A stretch of 7,091 nt of DNA from Acidobacteriaceae bacterium (GCA_003156615.1 PMHI01000328.1:252-7342), one strand, 5' to 3'. Positions 1 to 6,279 are shown, counted from the first letter of the stretch. Program-made: numbers and translations. The notes: generated by a model not told the origin, from the letters alone.

Positions 1-465
1 GCCGCGACAATCATCGTGATGGGAATCTTTCCCAGGAACGACAAATTGGCGTTCACTCCTGTCATCGACAGGATCAACCAGAATCTGTCGAGGTTAGCTG
101 ACGGCCAAAGGATTCGATATCTGAATATTAACGACAAACTGGCAGACAACCATGGGATGCTACGCGATGGAATGATGAATGCAAAAGACAGACTCCATCC
201 CACCGTCGAGGCGTATCAAGTCTGGGCGGATGCACTGAAACCGGTCCTGACGAGGTTGCTGGGCCCTCCCGCCGTTATGGATCACGCCCCACCGCCTACG
301 GGCGATCCCGCCGCGGGAATTGATGTCCGCCCGAACGAGTTTCCCCGCCTAGGACAAGAGAAATGCTTCGATCCGCACTCAGCGATCAAGACGCGGTGGT
401 TCGGGGCCACGCGATTGAAGAAGTCGCCTGATTTGCAACCGTTAACATTAAGCGCTCTAGGCTAA
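1..465 (+). CDS. SGNH/GDSL-type hydrolase, C-terminal part (5' end outside window)
   Basis: The reading frame is open from base 1, so the gene begins upstream; 154 codons are visible. The first residues (TIIVMGIFPRND) match the late core beta-strand of SGNH hydrolases of the platelet-activating-factor acetylhydrolase type. Residues 62-80 carry the family's final block, with D63-R-L-H66-P, where Asp and His would complete the Ser-Asp-His triad. The GDS serine block and the Gly and Asn blocks lie outside the window, so activity cannot be judged. The family hydrolyses esters, often acyl or acetyl groups on lipids or glycans; the substrate here is unknown. After about residue 95 there is a proline-rich stretch (APPPTGDPAA) and then a roughly 50-residue tail that resembles no domain I know. 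The TAA stop overlaps the stop of the convergent DinB gene. I am confident of the family but not of the substrate. Confidence 0.8.
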   Translation, partial: AATIIVMGIFPRNDKLAFTPVIDRINQNLSRLADGQRIRYLNINDKLADNHGMLRDGMMNAKDRLHPTVEAYQVWADALKPVLTRLLGPPAVMDHAPPPTGDPAAGIDVRPNEFPRLGQEKCFDPHSAIKTRWFGATRLKKSPDLQPLTLSALG

Positions 466-1037
466 TTCTTCCGAGGCGGATCCATTGTCCATGGCGGCAC
501 GACACCGATGGAACGGGCGTAGGCGATTTGCTGACCCAGGTGCTGCGCGATGTGCTGAACGATGAAGAGCAGGGCGCCGCGTTCGGTAATCTTCCCTCCG
601 TTCCAGTCCAGAGTCTTTTCCAGGTCCGAGTCGGGCATGGCGCCGATGGCCGCCCTGGCGTGGGCGTAGGAAGCCTTGAGCGTGGCGATAATTTTTGCTT
701 TGTCTGTGGTGGACCGCTCCAAGGTCTTCGTATCGACCCCCGCCGGAGTCGGAGTGCCGACGAGCTTATAGAGGTTGTAGTTGGCAGAGCTGGCGTGCAG
801 GAAAACTTCGGCAATGGTGCGAACATCCGCGGAAGGACGCCATGTGTATTTATCGGCGGGGATGGCTTCTGCAAGGCGAACGAATTCACTTTCTTGAATC
901 ATGACCTCGGCCATGACTTCCGATCGGTATCCGGTGACGCCGGGAGTTCCGTCCCGATATGGGTACACTTGGGCTGAGACGTGAAGTGCGGTCGTGGTTA
1001 TCAGGATGAAGCCGAGAGCGGAGAGCGTTCGCAGCAT
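462..1037 (-). CDS. Exported DinB-family (DinB/YfiT-like four-helix) protein
   Basis: This 191-residue protein starts with a signal peptide: MLR, a hydrophobic stretch at residues 4-19, then VSA|Q with probable cleavage after Ala22. The mature part fits the DinB/YfiT four-helix-bundle fold. The three expected metal-ligand histidines are present at H81 (in EVFLH) and at H162 and H166 (HIAQH), followed by the family-typical LGQQIAYARSIGVVPPW ending. Relatives include metal-dependent thiol transferases (bacillithiol, mycothiol) and many members of unknown function; an export signal argues against a cytosolic thiol-transferase role. The start is supported by GGAGG at 1042-1046 on the minus strand, 4 bases before ATG, and by a TATAAT box further upstream. 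The gene is monocistronic as far as can be seen, and it converges on the hydrolase with a 4-base overlap of stop codons. The family call is firm and the function is unknown. Confidence 0.85.
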   Translation of the reverse strand: MLRTLSALGFILITTTALHVSAQVYPYRDGTPGVTGYRSEVMAEVMIQESEFVRLAEAIPADKYTWRPSADVRTIAEVFLHASSANYNLYKLVGTPTPAGVDTKTLERSTTDKAKIIATLKASYAHARAAIGAMPDSDLEKTLDWNGGKITERGALLFIVQHIAQHLGQQIAYARSIGVVPPWTMDPPRKN

Positions 1038-1075
1038 GGAACCTCCACTGTGGTTTCGTTGACTGGATTCGCGAG

Positions 1076-1081
1076 ATTATA
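1076..1081 (-). promoter_or_regulatory. Probable -10 box of the DinB-family gene promoter
   Basis: On the minus strand this reads TATAAT, an exact sigma70-type -10 hexamer. It lies 38 bases upstream of the ATG, giving a predicted leader of about 30 bases that contains the GGAGG ribosome site. No convincing -35 hexamer is present at 16-18 bases spacing (best candidates around 1098-1105 match poorly), so the promoter may be weak or need an activator. Confidence 0.45.
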
Positions 1082-1207
1082 TCCCCACTTCCTGTTCGGC
1101 GATCACGGTCGGGACAGCCGCTGCTGGCAGCCCCCCGCACGGACCCGGACTGTGCTCAGCCTATAACCTGGTTTTCGATTCGGGTAGACCGAACTGGATC
1201 CGAACCA
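1082..1207 (+). other. Intergenic stretch with hairpins; candidate small RNA or leader of unknown kind
   Basis: No gene is evident between the DinB promoter and the plus-strand terminator that follows. Two hairpins can be read: GCACGG (1137-1142) with CTGTGC (1150-1155), which includes one G-T pair and a 7-base loop, and TTCGG (1179-1183) with CCGAA (1189-1193), which has a 5-base loop. Together with the terminator hairpin at 1208-1235 they give three stems in about 100 bases. I compared the stretch by eye with tRNA, SRP RNA, RNase P and the common riboswitches and recognised none. It may be a small RNA, an attenuated leader of the sigma operon, or simply GC-rich spacer. Confidence 0.25.
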
Positions 1208-1243
1208 CAAGGGCGCTTCGGGGGAAGCGCCCTTGGTTTTCTT
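1208..1243 (+). terminator. Strong intrinsic terminator with no annotated upstream gene
   Basis: There is a perfect 12-bp stem, CAAGGGCGCTTC (1208-1219) and GAAGCGCCCTTG (1224-1235), with a GGGG loop. It is followed by GTTTTCTT, a U-rich tract in the plus direction only. On the minus strand the flank is not T-rich, so it does not serve as a bidirectional terminator. The nearest plus-strand gene upstream ends at 465, on the far side of the minus-strand DinB gene. The terminator therefore either ends an unannotated transcript, insulates the sigma operon, or attenuates transcription starting further upstream. Confidence 0.8.
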
Positions 1244-1310
1244 GCGAGAAACATTCGGCGCAGGCTGGCTGAGGAAGGCCGCCCAACCGCAATATCCCGT
1301 GTCTACTGTC

Positions 1311-1339
1311 TTGTGCCGTCGATCCCGGTCCGGTAGAAT
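1311..1339 (+). promoter_or_regulatory. Sigma70-type promoter of the sigma/anti-sigma/CHAT operon
   Basis: TTGTGC (1311-1316) as -35 and TAGAAT (1334-1339, one mismatch to TATAAT) as -10 are separated by exactly 17 bases. A start near 1346 would leave a leader of only about 17 bases before the ATG at 1363, with no clear Shine-Dalgarno sequence. I found no duplicated ECF-type GGAAC/CGTC motif at proper spacing, so autoregulation by the encoded sigma factor is not visible here. Confidence 0.55.
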
Positions 1340-1362
1340 CGCGTCACTCGCGGGCTCTCGGG

Positions 1363-1959
1363 ATGGGGCAGACATCCAAAAAACAGGACTGGACGGCGAC
1401 GGAGCAGGCCTTTCGCCGGTTTCTTCAGTGGCTGGACGAGGGCCAGGATTCCAGCGGCGAGCGCTATCTGGAAATGCGCCAGCGCCTGGTGCGCTATTTT
1501 GAGCGCAAGCAGTGCGTCGCCGCCGACGATCTGGCAGACGAGACCCTGAACCGCGTGGTGCGCCGGCTCGAGGAAGAAGGAACCATCACCGATGCGCCTC
1601 CGGCCCGCTACTGCTACACAGTCGCGAAGTTCGTCTTTCTGGAACACCTTCGAGTAGTCCATCCCAAGGCGAGTGGGCAGGATTCCGATTTCGATTCAGC
1701 GGCCATTGCCGCCGACAGTCATTTACCGGACCAGACGGCGGAGAAGCGCCTCGACTGCCTCGACCATTGTTTGCAGCAACTTATCACCGTCGAGCGCGAC
1801 CTGATCCTGGAATACTATCGTGGAGAGCAGGGGGAGAAAATCCAGCGACGGCGCGAACTCGCTGAGCGCCTTGCACTTAGTACGAATGCGCTGAGCATCC
1901 GCGCCTGCCGCATCCGGGACCGGCTGGAGGGCTGCGTTACGAAGTGTGCCCAGTCGTGA
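1363..1959 (+). CDS. Sigma-70 family RNA polymerase sigma factor, ECF-like
   Basis: This 198-residue protein has the two-domain layout of a group 4 sigma factor. Residues about 33-97 form a region 2-like domain: the DDLADETLNRVVRRL stretch fits region 2.2-2.3, and the ARYCYTVAKFVFLEHLR stretch fits region 2.4, which reads the -10 element. Residues about 130-192 form region 4, with a helix-turn-helix at about 163-190 (RRELAERLALSTNALSIR) that would read the -35 element. There is no region 1.1 or region 3. Cys pairs occur at C132/C136 and C191/C195; I recall similar C-terminal cysteines in acidobacterial relatives, so they may be a family trait. The gene comes first in an operon, 42 bases before a membrane anti-sigma candidate, which fits control by sequestration. 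The start is ATG 1363, just behind a good promoter, although the ribosome site is weak. The exact ECF group is not assigned. Confidence 0.85.
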   Translation: MGQTSKKQDWTATEQAFRRFLQWLDEGQDSSGERYLEMRQRLVRYFERKQCVAADDLADETLNRVVRRLEEEGTITDAPPARYCYTVAKFVFLEHLRVVHPKASGQDSDFDSAAIAADSHLPDQTAEKRLDCLDHCLQQLITVERDLILEYYRGEQGEKIQRRRELAERLALSTNALSIRACRIRDRLEGCVTKCAQS

Positions 1960-1976
1960 AAGCTTTTGCCCGTTTT

Positions 1977-2000
1977 TGTCTTATCAGGAGTGGAAGGACC
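1977..2000 (+). repeat. Possible degenerate copy of a dispersed intergenic repeat (reads VLSGVEGP)
   Basis: These 24 bases lie in the gap between the sigma and anti-sigma genes. They resemble, from memory, a short repeat scattered in acidobacterial and other environmental genomes (TGTCCTGAGCGGAGTCGAAGGACC-like), matching at 18 of 24 positions by my hand alignment. Its translation as LSGVEG is a familiar sign of over-extended gene starts. The stretch also supplies the GGAAGGA ribosome-site-like bases before GTG 2002. It is a single copy in this window, so its repeat nature cannot be confirmed here. Confidence 0.3.
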
Positions 2001-2001
2001 T

Positions 2002-2967
2002 GTGACCAATCTACCCGATGACCGGCTTCTGACGCAGTATCTTCTCCGCGCTCTGCCGGAAGAAGAAACGGAGCGTCTGGACGAATTGAGCATCGCCGAC
2101 GACGATTTCGCGGCGCGGCTGAGCTCCGCGGAAAACGATCTGGTGGATGCCTATGTGCGCGGCGAGCTGCCGCCGGAGGAGTCGGCCCGGTTTCGATCGG
2201 CCTACCTGTCGTCGCCGAAGCGGCGCGACAAAGTCAAGTTCGCGGAGACTTTCCTGTCTTTCCAACAACGGGTTGCAGCTCGGCCCGTGGTGATCCGCGC
2301 TCTCGCCGCCCAGCCTGAGAAGCGGGAAAGCGCGTGGGCAAGCCTCTCTGGTTGGTTTGCAGGAGTCCGGTCCGGAACATCCCGAGCCTCCAACGCGTGG
2401 TTCGCTCCGCAATGGGGACTGGCGGGCGCAGCGCTTTTGTTATTGGTTGCGAGCGGATACTTGCTGAATACGAATCTGCGACTGCGGCAGCAGGTGAGCC
2501 GGTCGGAGTCCGCGCTGGCCGCGCTCGCGCAACACGAGAAGGATTTACAAAATCAACTCGCAACGAAAACGGCGGCCGCAAGTGCGAACACGGAAGCCCA
2601 CACCGCACCATCAATAGACCGGTTGAAAGTTGCCGCCTTCGTCCTCGTTCCTTCGCTTCGGGGTTCGGGCGCGCTTCCCATAGTCTCTTGGTCAGCGGCC
2701 ACCGATCTTGTGGTTTTGAAATTGGAGTTGGAATCGACGGGCTTCTCCACTTATCGGGTTGCGATCGAGGATTCGGCGACCCGGCAGACTGCGTGGCAGA
2801 GCGGCGACTTGAAGCCTCAATCTGAGGGCGACAAGAAAGTGCTGTCCTTCGCGTTTCGCCCGAGTCTGCTGAAATCCGCGAATTATTTTGTGCAGCTGAG
2901 CGGGGTTCGCGACGATGGAACCACCGAACTCATGAGCAGCTATTCCTTTCGAGGTGTGGTAAAGTAA
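2002..2967 (+). CDS. Single-pass membrane anti-sigma factor candidate (zinc-less)
   Basis: Numbering is from GTG 2002 (321 residues). Residues 1-95 form an acidic helical domain (DRLLTQYLLRALPEEE ... NDLVDAYVRGELPPEE ... SSPKRRDKVKFAE) that I recognise from acidobacterial putative anti-sigma proteins next to sigma genes. It has no Cys and no HxxxCxxC zinc motif. A membrane segment follows at about 139-156 (WGLAGAALLLLVASGYLL), then a short coiled-coil-like stretch (about 158-190). The last 115 residues are a beta-rich, probably extracytoplasmic domain. The likely role is to sequester the sigma factor at the membrane and release it on an outside signal. The frame stays open back to TTG 1966, but GTG 2002 is preferred: GGAAGGA lies 3 bases before it, the conserved domain begins there, and the upstream codons resemble a dispersed repeat. 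The partner sigma gene is 42 bases upstream and the CHAT gene 46 bases downstream. Confidence 0.7.
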   Translation: MTNLPDDRLLTQYLLRALPEEETERLDELSIADDDFAARLSSAENDLVDAYVRGELPPEESARFRSAYLSSPKRRDKVKFAETFLSFQQRVAARPVVIRALAAQPEKRESAWASLSGWFAGVRSGTSRASNAWFAPQWGLAGAALLLLVASGYLLNTNLRLRQQVSRSESALAALAQHEKDLQNQLATKTAAASANTEAHTAPSIDRLKVAAFVLVPSLRGSGALPIVSWSAATDLVVLKLELESTGFSTYRVAIEDSATRQTAWQSGDLKPQSEGDKKVLSFAFRPSLLKSANYFVQLSGVRDDGTTELMSSYSFRGVVK

Positions 2968-2981
2968 GCAACGCCGCGAGC

Positions 2982-2996
2982 TTGGGGCTCCCCCAA
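2982..2996 (+). other. Small hairpin between the anti-sigma and CHAT genes
   Basis: TTGGGG (2982-2987) pairs with CCCCAA (2991-2996) around a 3-base loop, in the 46-base gap before the CHAT start. There is no T-tract, so it is not a terminator. It may affect mRNA stability or translation of the next gene, or have no role. Confidence 0.3.
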
Positions 2997-3013
2997 ACGC
3001 TCAGAGTGTCGCG

Positions 3014-6000
3014 ATGTGCTGTTCCGGTTCTCACCTTTCCTTCGAGCTTTACAGTCGTGTCGCCCGGATCAGTCTGGCCGCGGCATTGTTCCTTCCTGCT
3101 TTCCTGCCTGCCGTGTTTTCCCAGGTTGCACCAGCTCAGGTCGCATCAGCACCTCAGACCGCGTCGCAGGTATCGCTGACAACTCTGGAACAAGGCAAGG
3201 CGATTGAGCGCGAGATTTCCGGGAAAAACGCGGATAGCTACGACCTGCCCCTGCAGGCCGGACAATTCGCCGAGATCAGCATTGAACAGCGCGGGATCGA
3301 CGTGGTGATCGACACCATCGATCCGGACGGAAAGATTCTCGCCGAGTTTGACTCCGAAAGCCGGCCACAAGGGGAAGAACGAGTCGTGGTCGCGTGCGGA
3401 ACGGCGGCGGCGCATTATCAGCTTCGCGTGAAGCCCAAATATTCCCGGGCGTCGGCCGGGCGATATGAGATCAAACTCACCGCGATCCGCGCGGCAACCG
3501 AGCAGGATCGGCTACTATCCGAGGCGCACGTGCTGAGCCTGCAGGCCGAGAAGTCGAATGACAGCGGGAAATATGAAGACTCGCTGCAGCTCTATACACA
3601 CGCGCTCGACGACGCGGAAAAAGCACTTGGACCCAAAGATGCTTACGTCGGGGCTTTGCTGGTCAAGCTTGGCGACATCGAGCGAACAACGGACAATCGG
3701 GCCAAAGCCGAAGAATTCTACCAGCGCGCCATAGCGGTCGACAATGCGGCCCTCGGGCATGAGAATCCGCAGACCGCGTGGGCGATTGACAGGCTGGGCA
3801 CGCTCTATGACTGGAGCGACGATTATCTGCGGGCGGAGCCTCTGCTCACCGAAGGCCTGGAGATCACCGAGAAAACTCTCGGCAGCGACCATCCTCGCCT
3901 TATCCAGTGTCTTTCGGAACTCGCCGTTCTCTATTCCAATCGTTACGACCACAAGCGTGCCTTGCAGTATCTTCAGCGCGCTCAACCGATTGCGGATAAG
4001 AGCCTGGAACCCGATGACTTCATGGTGATTTTCATCATGAACAACATTGGAAACATATATCGTCTGATGGAGAACTATGACGAAGCGGAGGTGATGATCA
4101 AGCGGGTCGTGGAGATGATCGAAAAACAATATGGGCCGGACTATCCACGCCTCACCACGCCCCTGATGAATCTTGGCATTCTCGCCCGAAGGAAAAAGGA
4201 CTACGCTGGCTCGCTGCAATATCTTTCGCGCTCCTTGGCGATTCGGGAGAAGACCCTCGGCGCCAGAAACTCCGAGACCGCCAGAACCATTATCACGATC
4301 GGGAATACCTATCGCGCGGAGGGTGATTACCCAAAGGCGCTCGAAAACTATGCGCGCGCCCAAGAAATTTTGCAGGCCGTCGCCGGTCCCTACGACGTCC
4401 TGCTCCTGCTCACCTACCTCAACACCGCCGCCACGTATGCCGCTTCCGGCGATATGCCCCATGCCATCGAATACGAGGCCCGCCTGGAGTCGATGCTGGA
4501 AAAAAGCATTGAACTGAATGTACTGATCGGCTCGGAGCAGGAAAAGTTCGCTTACCTGAAGGATGCTGCGGAGCGAACCGATCGCACGATTTCTTTCAGC
4601 GCGCTGATGGATCCCAAAAATCAGACGGCGGCGGACCTGGCAGCTCTCGATGTGCTGCAGAGAAAGGGACGGCTCCTCGATGCCATCTCGGGTACTTTCG
4701 ATACTTTTCGGCGACGGCTCAACAGCCAGGACCAGTTGCTGCTCGACGAGTTTGCCGAAACCACGGCAAAACTTGCGAAGCTGTCGCTGCAGGGGCCGGA
4801 AAAAGCCGCTCCCGAGGAGTATCAGGAACAATTAAGATCGCTCGCCGAGCAGCGGGAGAAACTGGAAACCGACATCAGCCGCAAGAGCGCGGAATTCCGG
4901 ACGCAGACCGAGGCGGTCACGCTGTCAGGCATAAAGGCGGCCATCCCGGCTCCGGCTGCTCTGGTCGAGTACGCCGCCTACCGTCCCTTTAACGCGAAGT
5001 CGGATGAAGACGAAACCGCTTTTGGCGAACCGCACTACATCGCCTACGTCTTGCACCGGCAAGGCGATGTGCAGTGGAGGGAGCTTGGCCCGGCCAAAGA
5101 GATTGATGTGGCCGTAGCGTCACTGCGCGGGGCACTACGCGATCCGAAGCGCAAGGATGCACAACAACTGGCGCGTGCTTTGGATGAAAAAATCATGCGC
5201 CCGGTGCGAGAGCTTGTCGGAGAAGCGACGCAGCTTTTGGTTTCGCCGGACGGCGAGCTCAATCTGATTCCGTTTGAAGCGTTGGTCGATGAAAAACAGC
5301 ATTATCTGATCGAGAGCTACTCGATCACCTACCTTACGACTGGTCGCGACCTGTTGCGGCTGCAGGCGGCGCGGTCGAGCCGCAGCGGGCCGGTGATTGT
5401 TGCCGATCCAAGCTTCGGCGAGCCGGAATCTACGCCGGCGGCCGCGCGCAAGCCGGTCAGCCAGCGAAACAGTCATCCGCTGACGGCACGGCGCAACGTG
5501 ACCACCGCGGGCGATCTTTCCTCCATCTATTTCGCGCCGCTCCCCGGGACCGCCCTGGAGGCCACTGCCATCAAGTCGCAGTTTCCGGAGGCCAAGCTGC
5601 TCACGGGAAAGATGGCAACCGAATCGGCCGTCAAACAAATTAGCGCCCCCAGCATTCTCCACATCGCGACGCACGGTTTCTTCCTTGCCGATCCGAAACG
5701 CGCATCCCCCGAAAATTCGTCGGAGAACACGCGCGGTGCCCGCGCTGATTTCGACGTTAAGAATCCCCTGTTGCGCTCTGGCCTCGCGTTGGCTGGAGCC
5801 AATCTCAACCAAACCGGTCCGGAAAGAGGAATCCTGACGGCCCTTGAGGCTTCCAATCTGAATCTTTGGGGAACGAAACTCGTTACTCTTTCGGCCTGCA
5901 ATACGGGAGTAGGCGAAGTTCGCAACGGCGAGGGTGTATACGGGCTACGCCGGGCGTTCGTTTTGGCGGGGACCGAGTCGATCGTGATGAGCCTGTGGCC

Positions 6001-6193
6001 GGTGAGCGATTACACGACTCGCGAAATCATGGTGTCCTATTACAAAGGATTGAAGAAAGGCCTGGGGCGCGGCGAAGCGCTTCGTCAGACCAAGCTGGCC
6101 ATGCTGAAGCGCAGAGACGTCCAACGCCCTTTTTATTGGGCCAGCTTTATCCAGTCGGGAGAGTGGGCCAGCCTTGACGGGAAGCGCGATTAG
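3014..6193 (+). CDS. Exported PPC-like/TPR/CHAT protein (caspase-like cysteine protease candidate)
   Basis: This is a 1059-residue protein. An N-terminal export signal is seen at about residues 15-37 (two Arg, then LAAALFLPAFLPAVFS, cleavage near Ser36-Gln37). Residues 53-158 form a beta-sandwich resembling the bacterial pre-peptidase C-terminal (PPC) domain. About seven 42-residue tetratricopeptide repeats follow (166-457), then a helical stretch with coiled-coil character (about 500-630). The CHAT domain (caspase HetF associated with TPRs) covers about 640-1050. The catalytic pair is present: H887 in HIATHGFF and C962 in SACNTG, with the family ending RPFYWASFIQSGEW. CHAT proteins are clan CD peptidases; some cut gasdermins or, as Csx29, an anti-sigma-like protein. 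It is the last operon gene, behind a sigma and an anti-sigma gene, which suggests sensing or proteolytic signalling at the envelope. ATG 3014 is the only plausible start and gives the signal peptide, but its ribosome site is weak. The substrate is unknown. Confidence 0.88.
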   Translation: MCCSGSHLSFELYSRVARISLAAALFLPAFLPAVFSQVAPAQVASAPQTASQVSLTTLEQGKAIEREISGKNADSYDLPLQAGQFAEISIEQRGIDVVIDTIDPDGKILAEFDSESRPQGEERVVVACGTAAAHYQLRVKPKYSRASAGRYEIKLTAIRAATEQDRLLSEAHVLSLQAEKSNDSGKYEDSLQLYTHALDDAEKALGPKDAYVGALLVKLGDIERTTDNRAKAEEFYQRAIAVDNAALGHENPQTAWAIDRLGTLYDWSDDYLRAEPLLTEGLEITEKTLGSDHPRLIQCLSELAVLYSNRYDHKRALQYLQRAQPIADKSLEPDDFMVIFIMNNIGNIYRLMENYDEAEVMIKRVVEMIEKQYGPDYPRLTTPLMNLGILARRKKDYAGSLQYLSRSLAIREKTLGARNSETARTIITIGNTYRAEGDYPKALENYARAQEILQAVAGPYDVLLLLTYLNTAATYAASGDMPHAIEYEARLESMLEKSIELNVLIGSEQEKFAYLKDAAERTDRTISFSALMDPKNQTAADLAALDVLQRKGRLLDAISGTFDTFRRRLNSQDQLLLDEFAETTAKLAKLSLQGPEKAAPEEYQEQLRSLAEQREKLETDISRKSAEFRTQTEAVTLSGIKAAIPAPAALVEYAAYRPFNAKSDEDETAFGEPHYIAYVLHRQGDVQWRELGPAKEIDVAVASLRGALRDPKRKDAQQLARALDEKIMRPVRELVGEATQLLVSPDGELNLIPFEALVDEKQHYLIESYSITYLTTGRDLLRLQAARSSRSGPVIVADPSFGEPESTPAAARKPVSQRNSHPLTARRNVTTAGDLSSIYFAPLPGTALEATAIKSQFPEAKLLTGKMATESAVKQISAPSILHIATHGFFLADPKRASPENSSENTRGARADFDVKNPLLRSGLALAGANLNQTGPERGILTALEASNLNLWGTKLVTLSACNTGVGEVRNGEGVYGLRRAFVLAGTESIVMSLWPVSDYTTREIMVSYYKGLKKGLGRGEALRQTKLAMLKRRDVQRPFYWASFIQSGEWASLDGKRD
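3509..4384 (+). repeat. Tandem TPR-coding units, about 126 bases each
   Basis: This is the repeat array within the CHAT gene, protein residues about 166-457. Roughly seven units have a period near 42 residues (kinesin-light-chain-like TPR spacing). Recurring landmarks are a LGxxY or LGxIxR helix-A core, then Y/A-E/A-L at the start of helix B, and ALG or TLG with an acidic or Pro residue at the unit boundary (KALGPKD, AALGHENP, KTLGSDHP, KTLGARNS). The units have diverged in DNA sequence, so the array looks old rather than freshly expanded. It probably forms a protein-binding superhelix. Confidence 0.8.
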
Positions 6194-6211
6194 GAAGACC
6201 CGCAGCAATCT

Positions 6212-6231
6212 GAATCGAAGCAGTCCGATTC
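6212..6231 (+). other. Weak hairpin after the CHAT gene
   Basis: GAATCG (6212-6217) pairs with CGATTC (6226-6231) around an 8-base loop, 18 bases after the CHAT stop codon. It is followed by A-rich and not T-rich sequence, so it is not an intrinsic terminator on the plus strand. It could protect the 3' end of the operon mRNA. Confidence 0.25.
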
Positions 6232-6233
6232 CT

Positions 6234-6279
6234 AAATAAAAAAACGTGTTTCCCTGTCCCCCCGAACAGGAAAACACGT
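6234..6279 (-). terminator. Intrinsic terminator of the minus-strand repeat-protein gene
   Basis: Read on the minus strand, ACGTGTTTTCCTGT (6279-6266) pairs with ACAGGGAAACACGT (6257-6244). This is a 14-bp stem with one G-U pair and an 8-base G-rich loop, followed directly by a run of seven T (one shared with the stem end) and then ATTT. It sits 29 bases after the stop codon of the gene at 6309-7091. On the plus strand the same stem has a C-A mismatch and no U-tract, so it should work mainly in the minus direction. Confidence 0.88.

Noticed and set aside
528..977. 149-codon plus-strand frame opposite the DinB gene
   Set aside because: It is antisense to a protein with a signal peptide and three conserved His, and its own translation has no family features.
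1059..1082. Plus-strand promoter TTGACT with a TTATAT -10
   Set aside because: The spacing is only about 12-13 bases, too short for a sigma70 promoter; the TATAAT reading on the minus strand in front of DinB fits better.
1100..1207. tRNA, SRP RNA, RNase P RNA or a known riboswitch before the orphan terminator
   Set aside because: I could not place a T-arm, a GGAAG-type SRP loop, RNase P core motifs or any riboswitch consensus I know.
1966..2001. Upstream extension of the anti-sigma gene to TTG 1966
   Set aside because: The extra 12 residues include VLSGVEG, which looks like a translated intergenic repeat; GTG 2002 has a ribosome site and begins the conserved domain.
3515..4831. 438-codon open frame on the minus strand inside the CHAT gene
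   Set aside because: It lies wholly antisense to the TPR region, where codon bias keeps the opposite frame open. Its protein shows no domain, and the plus-strand TPR/CHAT reading is unambiguous.
5135..5812. 225-codon minus-strand frame opposite the CHAT domain
   Set aside because: It is antisense to catalytic CHAT sequence, with Arg-rich low-complexity translation and no ribosome site or recognisable motif.
1363..6193. CRISPR type III-E or gasdermin-type defence locus
   Set aside because: No CRISPR repeats, no Cas7-11-like gene and no gasdermin-like small protein are in the window; only the protease/anti-sigma/sigma logic is similar.
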